From the NCBI RefSeq assembly GCF_001984155.1, contig NZ_MTQO01000050.1, forward strand, positions 62,001 to 126,000: 64,000 nt of DNA. Direction: 5' to 3'. The translations under genes and the position numbers were made by a program. Numbering within the stretch: the first letter of the stretch is position 1; every line of letters starts with the position of its first letter. This document shows, piece by piece, positions 18,062 through 26,675 of the stretch. The DNA is from Actinosynnema sp. ALI-1.44. Lineage in GTDB: Bacteria; Actinomycetota; Actinomycetes; Mycobacteriales; Pseudonocardiaceae. The notes below the pieces were generated by a model. That model had not been told where the DNA came from, did not search any database, and saw only the letters and a program-made list of their open reading frames with translations.

Positions 18062-20266
18062 TCACCGACCACGGCGGTGGTCGCTCCCGGTGCGCGGCTT
18101 GCGGATCTCCGTCTTGTCCTCGTCGACCTGCCAGCGCTCGTAGGCGTCCACGATGTCCGCGACGAGCTTGTGGCGGACCACGTCCGCGCTGGTCAGGGTC
18201 GAGAAGTGGACGTCGTCCACGCCGTCGAGGATATCCCGCACCACTTTCAGGCCACTGCGCTGCCCTCCGGGCAGGTCGACCTGGGTGACGTCACCGGTCA
18301 CCACGATCTTGGACGAGAACCCGAGCCTGGTCAGGAACATCTTCATCTGTTCCGGCGTGGTGTTCTGCGCCTCGTCCAGGATGATGAACGCGTCATTCAA
18401 CGTGTTGTGCGTCAGCAGGTAATCCTCGGTGACATACAACGAGTCGGCCGCCGCCACCTGGATGCACACGGCCTCTGCGCGACCAGCGGGCTCGATGCTG
18501 TCGATGTGCCGCATCGGGCGTCCACCACCGCCAGCAGCGTGGTACTTCTCCCGCTTGCGAGCGAGCCGGAAGGGCTCGATGCCCGATGGAAGGCGGAGAT
18601 CGACGATGTGTGCGTCGTGGCGGTAGGCGACATCGCGGCCGTTGGCACGACCGGGCTTCCGGCCTTTCGCGGGGCGCACTCGCGTGTAGGCGACACCACC
18701 AAGCGACCTGACCAGCCCGATCACGCCATCCTTGAGCGCGGGCGACGTGGTCGTGTACTGGATGCGGCAGGTCCGGTCGAGTTGGGTGACCGGGCCGCCA
18801 TCGCTGTCGAGCAGTCCCTGCAGGATGGCGAGACGGACCTCAGTGGTGTTCTGGAGGTAGACATCCGGAATGAACTTCGAGTGCGACTTCATGCCGAGTA
18901 GGTTGAGCGAGCGGAGCGCACCCGTCACCGGATTCTCCAGGGTGATGACGTCACCCGGCTCCCGCACCCGGTTCAGGATGTAGTCCGGGCCGCTCTTCCA
19001 CCGAACCGCGACGCCAGGTAGCGCGAATTCCAGCGCTTCGACGAGTTCCGGGTCCCCGGTGGAGAAGGAGGGGGTGGTCGCCCCTGTCAGGCATCCGTCG
19101 CCCAACAACAGGCCGAGAGCGTACGGATCCATCGGGACAGTCCGCTCGGGATGACACACAGGCGCGGACAGCACCGGCAGTTCGTAACGCCGGGCATGCG
19201 CGGCACGCAGCCTGCCGATCATCTCCTTGGTCTGGAGTACTCGCCAAGGCTTGTTCCGGCGTCGGTCCGAAGCAGTCCGGACCGTCCAGAGGTGCTCACC
19301 ACAGCAGAGCGCTGACGCGCCGTCCTGAGCAGTGACGCGGTAGATGTCCTTCTCGCCCTGGGGGTACACGCCCAACACGGGTGTAGGTTCGCCATTCGAT
19401 CCGATGACCAGATCGCCGACCGACAGCTCGCCGATCGGGCGGAAGCCATCCGGCGTGAGCACCTTCGTGGACACCGGTTGCGCCCGACCACGCATGTACG
19501 CGAGCGGCGCGACCTCGATCGTGCCCGCCTGGGTCAGCCTCGGGATCGACTCCGGGTCGACCATGTCGTGCAGCGCGTCGTACAACGGCCGCAGGTACGG
19601 GTCGATCTTCTCGTAGAGGGTGCCGGGCAGGTAGCCCAGCCGCTCCCCCGCCTCGACCGCCGGCCGGGTCAGGATGATCCGGTTGACCTGCTTGGCCTGC
19701 AGCGCCTGCACGGCCTTGGCCATCGCCAGGTACGTCTTGCCGGTACCGGCCGGGCCGATGCCGAACACGACGGTGTGCTTGTCGATCGCGTCGACGTAGT
19801 GCTTCTGGTTCAGCGTCTTCGGCCGGATCGTGCGGCCGCGCCTGGACAGGATGTCCAGGCTGAGCACCTCGGCCGGGGACTCGGCCGTGCCTGCGGAGAG
19901 CATGCCGATCGAGCGCCGGACGGCGTCGGCGGTCAGCGGCTGGCCGCTGCCCGCGAGCGTGGACAACTCGGCGAAGACGCGCTCGCCGAACGCCACGTCG
20001 GCCGGGCTGCCCGACAACGTGACCTCGTTGCCGCGGACGTGGACATCCGCGGCAAGGAGTTCCTCGACGATGCGGAGGTTCTCGTCGCGCGAGCCGAGCA
20101 GCGACAGCAGTGCCGCGTCGGGCACGGAGAACCTGGACTGCGCCGCGTGACCGGGCTGATCGGACTTGGGGGCGGACGCGTTGGGGTCCACCTGAGGTGA
20201 GCCGTTCTTCCCGTTGACGGGAGTCTCGGATGATCGGGCGGCTCCACCCGGTGCGGTACCGGCCAC
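18062..20266 (-). CDS. phoH: PhoH-family ATPase interrupted by an in-frame intein
   Basis: The product is 734 residues, against about 330-360 for the family. The host protein is residues 1-261 plus 622-734: Walker A GPAGTGKT at 171-178, GERLGYLPGTL, Walker B FIILDEAQNTTPEQ at 627-640, and the sensor block VTGDVTQVDLPGG. The junction sequence AYMRGR/TLNDAF is contiguous in ordinary PhoH proteins, so the 360-residue insert between them (A262-N621) is an intein that must be spliced out for function. PhoH proteins are cytoplasmic ATPases, often linked to RNA metabolism and encoded next to ybeY. The start is GTG, and the first 45 residues are low complexity. Confidence 0.95.
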   Translation of the reverse strand: MAGTAPGGAARSSETPVNGKNGSPQVDPNASAPKSDQPGHAAQSRFSVPDAALLSLLGSRDENLRIVEELLAADVHVRGNEVTLSGSPADVAFGERVFAELSTLAGSGQPLTADAVRRSIGMLSAGTAESPAEVLSLDILSRRGRTIRPKTLNQKHYVDAIDKHTVVFGIGPAGTGKTYLAMAKAVQALQAKQVNRIILTRPAVEAGERLGYLPGTLYEKIDPYLRPLYDALHDMVDPESIPRLTQAGTIEVAPLAYMRGRAQPVSTKVLTPDGFRPIGELSVGDLVIGSNGEPTPVLGVYPQGEKDIYRVTAQDGASALCCGEHLWTVRTASDRRRNKPWRVLQTKEMIGRLRAAHARRYELPVLSAPVCHPERTVPMDPYALGLLLGDGCLTGATTPSFSTGDPELVEALEFALPGVAVRWKSGPDYILNRVREPGDVITLENPVTGALRSLNLLGMKSHSKFIPDVYLQNTTEVRLAILQGLLDSDGGPVTQLDRTCRIQYTTTSPALKDGVIGLVRSLGGVAYTRVRPAKGRKPGRANGRDVAYRHDAHIVDLRLPSGIEPFRLARKREKYHAAGGGGRPMRHIDSIEPAGRAEAVCIQVAAADSLYVTEDYLLTHNTLNDAFIILDEAQNTTPEQMKMFLTRLGFSSKIVVTGDVTQVDLPGGQRSGLKVVRDILDGVDDVHFSTLTSADVVRHKLVADIVDAYERWQVDEDKTEIRKPRTGSDHRRGR
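18404..19483 (-). other. Intein coding segment within phoH (360 residues, LAGLIDADG endonuclease domain)
   Basis: The segment codes for A262 to N621 of the precursor. Splicing blocks: an N-terminal Ala start (AQPVSTKVLTPDGFRPIGEL), block B GEHLWTV with Trp327, block F AVCIQV with Cys601, and block G YLLTHN followed by Thr. Two LAGLIDADG helices are LGLLLGDGC (384-392) and LQGLLDSDG (482-490). The lack of a nucleophile at position 1, the Trp-Cys-Thr triplet (block B Trp, block F Cys, block G Thr619) and Thr as the first C-extein residue together fit class 3 inteins. The insertion site is the conserved stretch just before Walker B. The endonuclease domain looks full-length. Confidence 0.9.
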
Positions 20267-20370
20267 GAGGCCTCTGGCCTGCTTTCTGCGCTGACGCGCC
20301 CTGCTAGTCGTTCGTCGCTGACATTGACGATGCTAGCCGCAGGGGCAGGCAAGTCGCAGCGAATACCTGC

Positions 20371-20721
20371 TCACGGGGTGCCGAAGTGACCCAACTGTGC
20401 ACCGCCGAGCAGGTGCATGTGCACGTGGAAAACCGTCTGCCCGCCGTCGGCGCCGGTGTTGAACACCAGGCGGTAGCCGGATTCGGCGAGCCCCTCGGCC
20501 TCGGCGACCGCACCGGCGGCGACTGTCAGGTCGCCGAGCAGGGCGGGCTCCTTCTTGGCCAGATCGACCGCGTCGGTGTAATGCGCGCGGGGAACGATCA
20601 GGATGTGCGTGGGCGCCTGCGGGTGAAGATCTCGGAACGCGAACGTGGTCTCGGTCTCGTGCACGGCGGTCGACGGCAATTCACCGGACACGATCCGGCA
20701 GAACAAGCACTCGGAGCTCAT
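20371..20721 (-). CDS. HIT-family nucleotide-binding protein
   Basis: The product is 116 residues. It has an N-terminal CLFCRIVSGE block typical of Hint/PKCI-type HIT proteins, the central HILIVPRAHY segment and the C-terminal histidine triad HVHMHLLGG. These enzymes hydrolyse AMP-lysine or AMP-amine adducts and related nucleoside phosphoramidates. The gene precedes phoH on the same strand with a gap of about 100 bases. Confidence 0.9.
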   Translation of the reverse strand: MSSECLFCRIVSGELPSTAVHETETTFAFRDLHPQAPTHILIVPRAHYTDAVDLAKKEPALLGDLTVAAGAVAEAEGLAESGYRLVFNTGADGGQTVFHVHMHLLGGAQLGHFGTP

Positions 20722-20775
20722 GCGCGAAGACTAATAGCTCCCGATCCCCGCATTTCCGGGACGCCATCAAGGCCC

Positions 20776-20795
20776 GCGTCCACTCCAGTGGACGC
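20776..20795. promoter_or_regulatory. 20-bp palindrome upstream of the HIT gene
   Basis: GCGTCCACT at 20776-20784 and AGTGGACGC at 20787-20795 form a perfect 9-bp inverted repeat with a 2-base centre, about 55 bases upstream of the HIT start codon. It could be a dimeric repressor site or an RNA hairpin. No regulator is assigned. Confidence 0.35.
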
Positions 20796-20856
20796 CTGCG
20801 AATAGGGAACACCCGGTACGAGAAGGTGGGGAGATCAGATGATGGGAGGCTTGGAC

Positions 20857-20895
20857 GCTCCGCTGCGGCTGGGCTCGCGCCCGCCGCAGCGGAGC
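20857..20895. terminator. Long imperfectly continuous hairpin in the HIT / hydrolase-pseudogene intergenic region
   Basis: GCTCCGCTGCGGC (20857-20869) pairs exactly with 20883-20895, and an inner GGGC/GCCC stem continues after one unpaired T, leaving a 4-base loop. That gives 17 base pairs in total. No T-tract follows. It may be a terminator left from a lost gene or a structured RNA. The region 20722-21149 otherwise shows no gene. Confidence 0.5.
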
Positions 20896-21149
20896 TCCGC
20901 CGGACCGAGGGGGGAGGTGTCCGGCGGCTTCCATGACGCCCTGACGAGCGCCAAGTCTTGTCGGCGCCCAGGTGGACACCCAGGCGACGGCCTTCGAGGC
21001 AGAGCGTAGACCGTCCATCACCAAGTGCGCCACCAGGTCAGGAAAATTGATCTTTCCCGATGACAGGAGCCCCTTGTCAGTCTACGCGCGTCCAGTGGCT
21101 CGCAGACCTCACGCGCGATTCCTACTTGGTGGAAGGATGGCTCACTGTG

Positions 21150-21738
21150 CGCATGACTTCTGGGGGTGTCGTGGCACGTTCCGTCGTTGTGGCGAGCGTG
21201 GTCGCGGCCGTCTGTGCCATGGTGCCGATTGCCGCCGCCCAGCCGCAGCCGAGCGTGCGACCGGCTCTGACCTGGTCGGACTGCGGTGGCGGTTTTCAGT
21301 GCTCGACGCTGCCGGTGCCGCTTGACCACGACAAACCGTTCGGTTCGAGCATTGACCTCGCCGTGATCCGGTTACCCGCGAGTGATGGGGCCAAACGGAT
21401 CGGTTCACTGTTCGTGAACTTCGGCGGGCCCGGTTCCGGCGGTTTGCAGCGGCTTCGCCGAACGGGCCAAATGGCCATGGCTGTTCTCCGACGAGGTGCG
21501 TTCCCGGTTCGATCTGGTCTCGTGGGATCCGCGCGGGATTGCCGGCAGCGCGGCGGTCCGGTGCTTCGACACGCTGGCCGAGCAGCTGGAGTTCTTCGGA
21601 GAATTCCCCGAAATGCCGGTCACCCCTGCGGGTGAGTCGCCGTTCTACGCCAAGTCCGCACAACTCGCGGACCGGGGTGCCGGGACGTTCCCCGCAACTG
21701 GCAAGGTCGGCGCACCGGACGCGAACCCCTTCGGCTGA
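21150..21738 (+). pseudogene. Broken secreted alpha/beta-hydrolase (tripeptidyl aminopeptidase type)
   Basis: It begins with a signal peptide-like segment (SVVVASVVAAVCAMVPIAAA) and the typical mature start LTWSDCGGGFQCSTLPVPLDHD. The motif FVNFGGPGSGG (oxyanion region) is then followed by a frameshift near 21440-21460. Homology resumes in another frame with GFAERAKWPWLFSDE and RFDLVSWDPRGIAGSAAVRC. It stops at 21738 after unrelated residues, before the nucleophile GxSxG and the rest of the catalytic domain. It is both frameshifted and 3'-truncated (about 190 of roughly 500 residues remain), so it is not functional. Confidence 0.8.
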
Positions 21739-21764
21739 CCCGGGTCCGCGTTCGCCGGAGGCAG

Positions 21765-22889
21765 GTGCGGAAATGGGATGCTTGCCGGGTGCCAGGGGCG
21801 GTCGAGCAGAACCTGCGGCGGATGAGCCACGTGATCGTGGCTGCTCTGCGCACCACCGTTCTGGTGGGCGTGACTGTCATCGCGGCACTGCGGGGCGGTC
21901 CGGAGCTCTGGTGGGTGCCGGCGGTCGTCGTCGCGTGGAGTGTGACGTTCGTCCTGTGCCGCGACAAGGCGTGGATCGTGCCCGCCGACACGGCACTCGT
22001 CGTGGGGCTGTGCCTGGCTCAACAGTGGCTCGTGGCCCCCGAAGACCTCAGCACCAGCACGAACTGGGTGCTCACAGCGGTTTCCGTGACCGCGGTGGCG
22101 CATCAGTGGTTCGTCGGCATCGGGGCCGCGAGCGTGTCCGTCACGGCGTTGGTCGCCGCTTACCTGGTGGGCGTGTGGCTGGCGTCCCCCACGGACTGGC
22201 TGTCGGCGCTGCCGATCGGCTTGTGGACGTACGGCGAGGCCACGGCTTCGCGCGCATTGTTCTTGCTGCTGAGGTCCGGGGCACGGGCTGTCGACCGGAC
22301 CGCGGCGCAGTTGGAGCAGACACGGCGGGACACCGCGATCGCCGTCGCCCGCCGCGCCGAGGAACGCCACCACCTCGCCGCGCTGCACGACACCGCGGCC
22401 GCGACAATGCTCGCCGCCGGGTTCGGCATGGTCGACGGCAACGAGCCGTGGCTGGCCGAACAAGCGGCGCGGGATATCCGTGTGCTGACCGAGCAGGCCG
22501 ACGAACCCGTTGGTGTGCTTGATCTTGTCGACGTCCTCGCGGACGTCACGCGGTTCAGCCCGCTGGCCGTCGTGGTGAGCGGTCCGGAGTCGCTGCCGCT
22601 GCCCGCCGGGCCCGCGCTGGAAATCGGGCGGTGCGTGCGGGAGGCGCTGACGAACGTCGCGCGGCACGCAGGTGTCGACAGCGCCGAGATCAACACGACG
22701 TCCTCGCCGGTCAGCGTTCGGATCGTCGACCGGGGCAAGGGATTCGACCCGGCGGACGTGCCGGTGCACCGGCGCGGCATCTCGGGCTCCATTGTGGAAC
22801 GGATGCGCCGGGCGGGCGGTACGGCGGCGGTGTTGTCCAAGCCCGGCGGGGGGACGACAGTGCGGTTGGTGTGGCCCCATGACCGGTGA
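21765..22889 (+). CDS. Membrane-bound sensor histidine kinase (NarL/DesK-type)
   Basis: The product is 374 residues. It has five to six hydrophobic segments between residues 22 and 168, a coiled stretch, a dimerisation/phosphoacceptor helix with LHDTAAATM (likely His208), and a GHKL ATPase domain with N-box REALTNVARHAG and G-box DRGKGFDP. It is the only one of the three genes with both His and ATP-binding boxes. It presumably phosphorylates the response regulator encoded at 23991. The GTG at 21765 has GGAGG close upstream, and GTG 21789 is an alternative. It overlaps the next gene by 11 bases. Confidence 0.8.
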   Translation: MRKWDACRVPGAVEQNLRRMSHVIVAALRTTVLVGVTVIAALRGGPELWWVPAVVVAWSVTFVLCRDKAWIVPADTALVVGLCLAQQWLVAPEDLSTSTNWVLTAVSVTAVAHQWFVGIGAASVSVTALVAAYLVGVWLASPTDWLSALPIGLWTYGEATASRALFLLLRSGARAVDRTAAQLEQTRRDTAIAVARRAEERHHLAALHDTAAATMLAAGFGMVDGNEPWLAEQAARDIRVLTEQADEPVGVLDLVDVLADVTRFSPLAVVVSGPESLPLPAGPALEIGRCVREALTNVARHAGVDSAEINTTSSPVSVRIVDRGKGFDPADVPVHRRGISGSIVERMRRAGGTAAVLSKPGGGTTVRLVWPHDR

Positions 22890-24000
22890 ACCAGTCGACT
22901 CCACAGTCCGGGACCTGACGATTTCCCAGCTGTCGCGGGGTTTCCGGATGGCGAACCTGGTGATCGTGCTCGTCACCCTGCTGGGTCTGGCGTTGCCGTC
23001 GCTGCTGTCGAACGCGGCTGTGTACCACAGCTTCGCCGTGCAGGTCGTCGTGTTCACCGCCCAGGTGCTGGTCGCCGTCATCGCCGGACTGCTGATCCGG
23101 CACGAGCGGCTCGGGACCGTCACACGGTGGTTCCTGCTGTTCGTGAGCGTTGCCACGTACTTGGTCGCCACCACCGGGGTCCCCGCGTCGCACCAGGTCG
23201 CGCAGGAGACGGACTGGTCGTTCGGGGTGATCGGCTGGCTCGGGATGTTGTTGCTGCTCGACCGGACGGTTCTCGGCGCGGTGCTGTTGCTGAGCGGTGT
23301 CAACGTCTTCGCCGCCGGGTACCTGATCGCCATCGGTGAGGACGTGCTCAGGTTCGCCGTCGGCGCGATCCTCGTACTCGGCTTCCAGCTCGCCTTCGCG
23401 GCGGCGGCCGGAACGCTGCGCCGGTTCGCCGCGAGCGCGAGCACGGCGGTGCGCGACGCCCAGCGGCTGCGGACCGCGCAGGCTGTCGCCGACCAGGTCC
23501 AGTCGGACCGCAGAGCCCGGTACACCGGCCTCGCCGAAACCACCGTCCCGCTGCTCACCGACCTGGCGACCGGCCGCACGGACCTGACCGACGAACGGAC
23601 ACGAGCCAGGTACGCCGTCGAGGCAGCCCGGATGCGCAGGCTTTTCGCCGAGACCGACGAGGTGCCCGATCCCCTTGTGCACGAACTGAAAGCGTGTGTC
23701 GACGTGGCCGAACGCAATGGCGTCGCGGTACACATGGACACGTGGGGCGAGCATCCGGTGCCGCCGGTGGAGATCCGCCGTACGCTGATCGAACCGGTCA
23801 TGCGGACACTCGCGGTGATCTCCGGGACGACCGCGCGTGTCACGGTGCTCGGTTCGGGGAACGCGGTGACCGTCAGCGTCGTCACAGAAGGGGTTGTCGC
23901 AGAAGAAGTCACGGACTCGACGGCCGCGGACGCGCCGGTGACCGTGCGCACGACGACCACCGACGGGATGATCTGGGTGGAGGCGACCTGGTGGACGTGA
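22879..24000 (+). CDS. Membrane protein resembling a sensor kinase without catalytic motifs
   Basis: The product is 373 residues. It repeats the layout of its neighbour: hydrophobic helices over residues about 22-185, then a coiled linker and a C-terminal domain with an ATPase-like strand-helix order. However, the phosphoacceptor region reads RARYTGLAETTVPLLTDLAT with no His, and neither the N-box nor a DxGxG box is present. It is therefore probably a pseudo-kinase acting as a co-sensor or a regulator of the upstream kinase. ATG 22879 lies inside the kinase gene, and its end overlaps the response-regulator start by 10 bases, so the three are translationally coupled. Confidence 0.65.
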   Translation: MTGEPVDSTVRDLTISQLSRGFRMANLVIVLVTLLGLALPSLLSNAAVYHSFAVQVVVFTAQVLVAVIAGLLIRHERLGTVTRWFLLFVSVATYLVATTGVPASHQVAQETDWSFGVIGWLGMLLLLDRTVLGAVLLLSGVNVFAAGYLIAIGEDVLRFAVGAILVLGFQLAFAAAAGTLRRFAASASTAVRDAQRLRTAQAVADQVQSDRRARYTGLAETTVPLLTDLATGRTDLTDERTRARYAVEAARMRRLFAETDEVPDPLVHELKACVDVAERNGVAVHMDTWGEHPVPPVEIRRTLIEPVMRTLAVISGTTARVTVLGSGNAVTVSVVTEGVVAEEVTDSTAADAPVTVRTTTTDGMIWVEATWWT

Positions 24001-24647
24001 TCAACGGGATCAGTGTGGCCGTCGTCGACGACCACCCGGCGATCGCGGCCGGGATCGAGGCGTGGTGTGCCGCAGCGGATCCGCCTGTCCGCGTGGTCGA
24101 TTCCGGCAGCACGCCCGCGGTGGCGTGGGCCGGTCCGGGTGGCGACGCGGACGTGGTCGTGTTCGACCTGCAACTGGGCGGTCAGGTGCCCGCCTACCGC
24201 GACCTGCGGCACCTGGTCGACGCGGGCAGGCAAGTGGTCGTGTACTCGATGCGCGACGACCGGGAGACCGTGCTGACGTGCCTGGACATCGGGGTTTTCG
24301 CGTACCTGAGCAAGACCGAGGGACCGAGGCACCTGGTGCCCGCGATCCAGGCCGCGGGCCAGAACCTGCCGTACACGCCGCCGGTGATGGCGCGCGCGTT
24401 CGGCACCGACACCCGCACCGAACGCCCCCAACTCACCCCGCGCGAGGTGGACGTGCTCGTCAGCTGGTTCGCCTGCGAGTCCAAGGACATGGTCGCCCGC
24501 AAGCTGGGCATCACCGTGCGGACGGTGAACAGCTACATCGACCGGGCCAGGATCCGGTACGCGCACGCTGGCCGTCCGGCGCCGACGAAGGCCGCCTTGG
24601 TCGCGCGGGCGATCCAGGACGGCCTCGTCGGGTTGGAGGAGTTGTAG
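23991..24647 (+). CDS. LuxR/NarL-family response regulator
   Basis: The product is about 218 residues. The receiver domain has an acidic pair VVDDHP near residues 12-15, phosphoacceptor VVVFDLQ (Asp59) and conserved Lys in YLSKTEG. The C-terminal GerE-type helix-turn-helix reads LTPREVDVLVSWF ... VARKLGITVRTVNSYIDRAR. It completes the kinase/pseudo-kinase/regulator cassette. The GTG at 23991 overlaps the preceding gene, while GTG 23997 would also serve. Targets are unknown, as no adjacent transporter or enzyme is obviously controlled. Confidence 0.85.
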   Translation: MDVINGISVAVVDDHPAIAAGIEAWCAAADPPVRVVDSGSTPAVAWAGPGGDADVVVFDLQLGGQVPAYRDLRHLVDAGRQVVVYSMRDDRETVLTCLDIGVFAYLSKTEGPRHLVPAIQAAGQNLPYTPPVMARAFGTDTRTERPQLTPREVDVLVSWFACESKDMVARKLGITVRTVNSYIDRARIRYAHAGRPAPTKAALVARAIQDGLVGLEEL

Positions 24648-24716
24648 GTCACGGCGTTTGTGGGTTGAACGACCGGCAGCGCGTGGCCTCGGTCGGCATA
24701 CCGTCGTGACTGGGGG

Positions 24717-25451
24717 TTACCAGCGGGGGGAGAGAGCGCCGATGGCTCCCAGAGCCACGGCGGCGGCAGTAGAAGCGCGCAGGACGCTCGGACCGAGTCG
24801 GACGGCCTGCGCGCCCGCCGCACGCAGCACGGCCATCTCCTCGTCGCTGACGCCGCCTTCCGGGCCGACGACCACGACGATGTCGCCGTGCCGCGGCAAT
24901 GCGACATCCGCGATCCGCTGACCGGCCGAGCCTTCGAGCACCAGGCCGAGCGCGCCGTCCAGGAGTTCCACCAGGTCCTTGGTGCCGACCGGGTCACGCA
25001 CTTCGGGCACCCACGGGCGCCGGGCCTGTTTGGCCGCCTCGCGGACCGTGTTGCGCCAACGCGCCAGCGCCTTTTCCCCGCGCGGGCCGTCTTCCCACTT
25101 GGCCACGCAGCGGGACGCGCGCCACGGCACGATCTCGTCCGCGCCCGCCTCGGTGGCCAGTTCCACCGCCAGCTCACCGCGATCGCCCTTGACCAGCGCC
25201 TGCGCGACCAGCACACGCGGCTGCGGCGCGGGCACGTCCGCTCGCTCGGTCACCCGCAGCCGCAACGCGTCCCGGCCTTCAGGGGCGTCGACCACGCACG
25301 TCGCCACACCGCCCGCGCCGTCCGAGACCGTCAGGGTCTCGCCTGGGCGCAGGCGTTTCACCGTTGCCGCGTGCCTGCCTTCCGGGCCGTCGAGGACGAA
25401 GTCGCCGTCCCGGGGCAGGGTGTCGACCAGGAACAGCGGTGGTGTGCTCAC
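24717..25451 (-). CDS. rsmE: 16S rRNA m3U1498 methyltransferase RsmE
   Basis: The product is 244 residues. An N-terminal PUA-like domain (FVLDGPEGRHAATVKRLRPGE) is followed by a SPOUT domain with the knot motifs AVELATEAGADEIVPWRASR, VVVVGPEGGVSDEE and VRLGPSVLRASTAAAVAL. It methylates U1498 of 16S rRNA using SAM. The stop of dnaJ lies three bases upstream of its start, so the two are cotranscribed. This is the same dnaJ-rsmE order as in mycobacteria. Confidence 0.93.
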   Translation of the reverse strand: MSTPPLFLVDTLPRDGDFVLDGPEGRHAATVKRLRPGETLTVSDGAGGVATCVVDAPEGRDALRLRVTERADVPAPQPRVLVAQALVKGDRGELAVELATEAGADEIVPWRASRCVAKWEDGPRGEKALARWRNTVREAAKQARRPWVPEVRDPVGTKDLVELLDGALGLVLEGSAGQRIADVALPRHGDIVVVVGPEGGVSDEEMAVLRAAGAQAVRLGPSVLRASTAAAVALGAIGALSPRW

Positions 25452-25453
25452 CG

Positions 25454-26614
25454 TCAGCGGGAACGGTGCGAGCGCAGCCGGGAGAACAGGCCGCCGCCCT
25501 TGCCGTTGGTCGTGGCCAGGCCGCCTTCGTCCTCACCTCGCAGGGACGCCAGCTCCCGCAGCAGCTCCTGCTGGCGCGCGTCCAGCCTCGTCGGCACCTC
25601 GACGTCCACGTGCACGTGCAGGTCGCCGCGGCCGTCGACCCGGCCGGACTGACGCAGCTTCGGCATGCCCCGGCCGCTCATCAGCAGCTCGGTCCCGTGC
25701 TGGATGCCGGGCTCGAGCTCCAGTTCCTCGACGCCGTCGAGCGTCTCCAGCGGGAGCACGGCACCGAGCGCGGCCGTGGTCATCGGGACGCGCAACGTGC
25801 AGTGCAGGTCCGCGCCGGACCGCTCGAACGTCGCGTGTGGCTGTTCCTCGACCTCGACGTACAGGTCACCGGCGGGGCCGCCGCCCGGGCCGACCTCACC
25901 CTGGCCGGACAGCCGCACGCGCATGCCTTCCGCGACGCCCGGTGGCACCTTCGCCACGATCGTGCGACGCGAGCGGACGCGGCCGTCGCCCGCGCACTGG
26001 CGGCACGGGTCCGGGATGACCTCGCCGAGACCACGGCACACCGGGCACGGCCGCGCGGTCACGACCTGGCCGAGGAACGAGCGCTGTACCGCCTGGATCT
26101 CGCCGCGGCCACCGCAGGTCTCGCACACCTCGGGCGCGGTCCCCTCAGCGCAGCCCGACCCGCGGCACAGCTCGCACAGGATCGCGGTGTCGACGGTGAG
26201 TTCCCTGCTCACACCGGTGAGGCACTCCTCGAGCGTGAGCCGCATCCGGATCAGCGCGTCCGCACCGGGCTGCACCCGGCTGCGCGGGCCACGCGTGCTG
26301 CCTCCGGCCGCGCCGAAGAAAGCGTCCATGATGTCGCCGAGACCGAACCCGGCGAACGGGTCCCGCATGCCACCGCCAGCGGCGGCGTTGTCCAGCGGGT
26401 CCCCGCCCATGTCGACGATCTTGCGCTTCTGCGGGTCGGACAGCACCTCGTAGGCGGCTGTGACCTCCTTGAAGCGGTGCTGCGCCTCCTCGTCCGGGTT
26501 GACGTCCGGGTGCAGCTCGCGCGCGAGCTTGCGGTAGGCGCGTTTGATCTCGTCGGCACCGGCGTTGCGCTGCACGCCCAGGATGCCGTAATAGTCCCTG
26601 GCCACCTTCGTCAT
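25454..26614 (-). CDS. dnaJ: Chaperone protein DnaJ (DnaJ2 type)
   Basis: The product is 386 residues. The J domain has [22 protein letters not shown] and HPD. A Gly-rich linker ([12 protein letters not shown]) follows, then four zinc-finger repeats ([33 protein letters not shown]) and the C-terminal substrate-binding domains. It stimulates DnaK ATPase and binds unfolded clients. Its location after hrcA rather than with dnaK marks it as the DnaJ2 paralogue of actinobacteria. The short C-terminal tail is basic (RLRSHRSR). Confidence 0.93.
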   Translation of the reverse strand: MTKVARDYYGILGVQRNAGADEIKRAYRKLARELHPDVNPDEEAQHRFKEVTAAYEVLSDPQKRKIVDMGGDPLDNAAAGGGMRDPFAGFGLGDIMDAFFGAAGGSTRGPRSRVQPGADALIRMRLTLEECLTGVSRELTVDTAILCELCRGSGCAEGTAPEVCETCGGRGEIQAVQRSFLGQVVTARPCPVCRGLGEVIPDPCRQCAGDGRVRSRRTIVAKVPPGVAEGMRVRLSGQGEVGPGGGPAGDLYVEVEEQPHATFERSGADLHCTLRVPMTTAALGAVLPLETLDGVEELELEPGIQHGTELLMSGRGMPKLRQSGRVDGRGDLHVHVDVEVPTRLDARQQELLRELASLRGEDEGGLATTNGKGGGLFSRLRSHRSR

Positions 26615-26675
26615 GTCCTCCTGCCGCAGTGCGGTCCGCGGTATGGCACCGCACCCGGCTCTGCCCCGTTGATGA

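Noticed and set aside
21645-24566. A 973-codon open frame on the minus strand
   Set aside because: It is the reverse shadow of the kinase, pseudo-kinase and regulator genes. Its product is Arg/Ser/Thr-rich without any recognisable domain.
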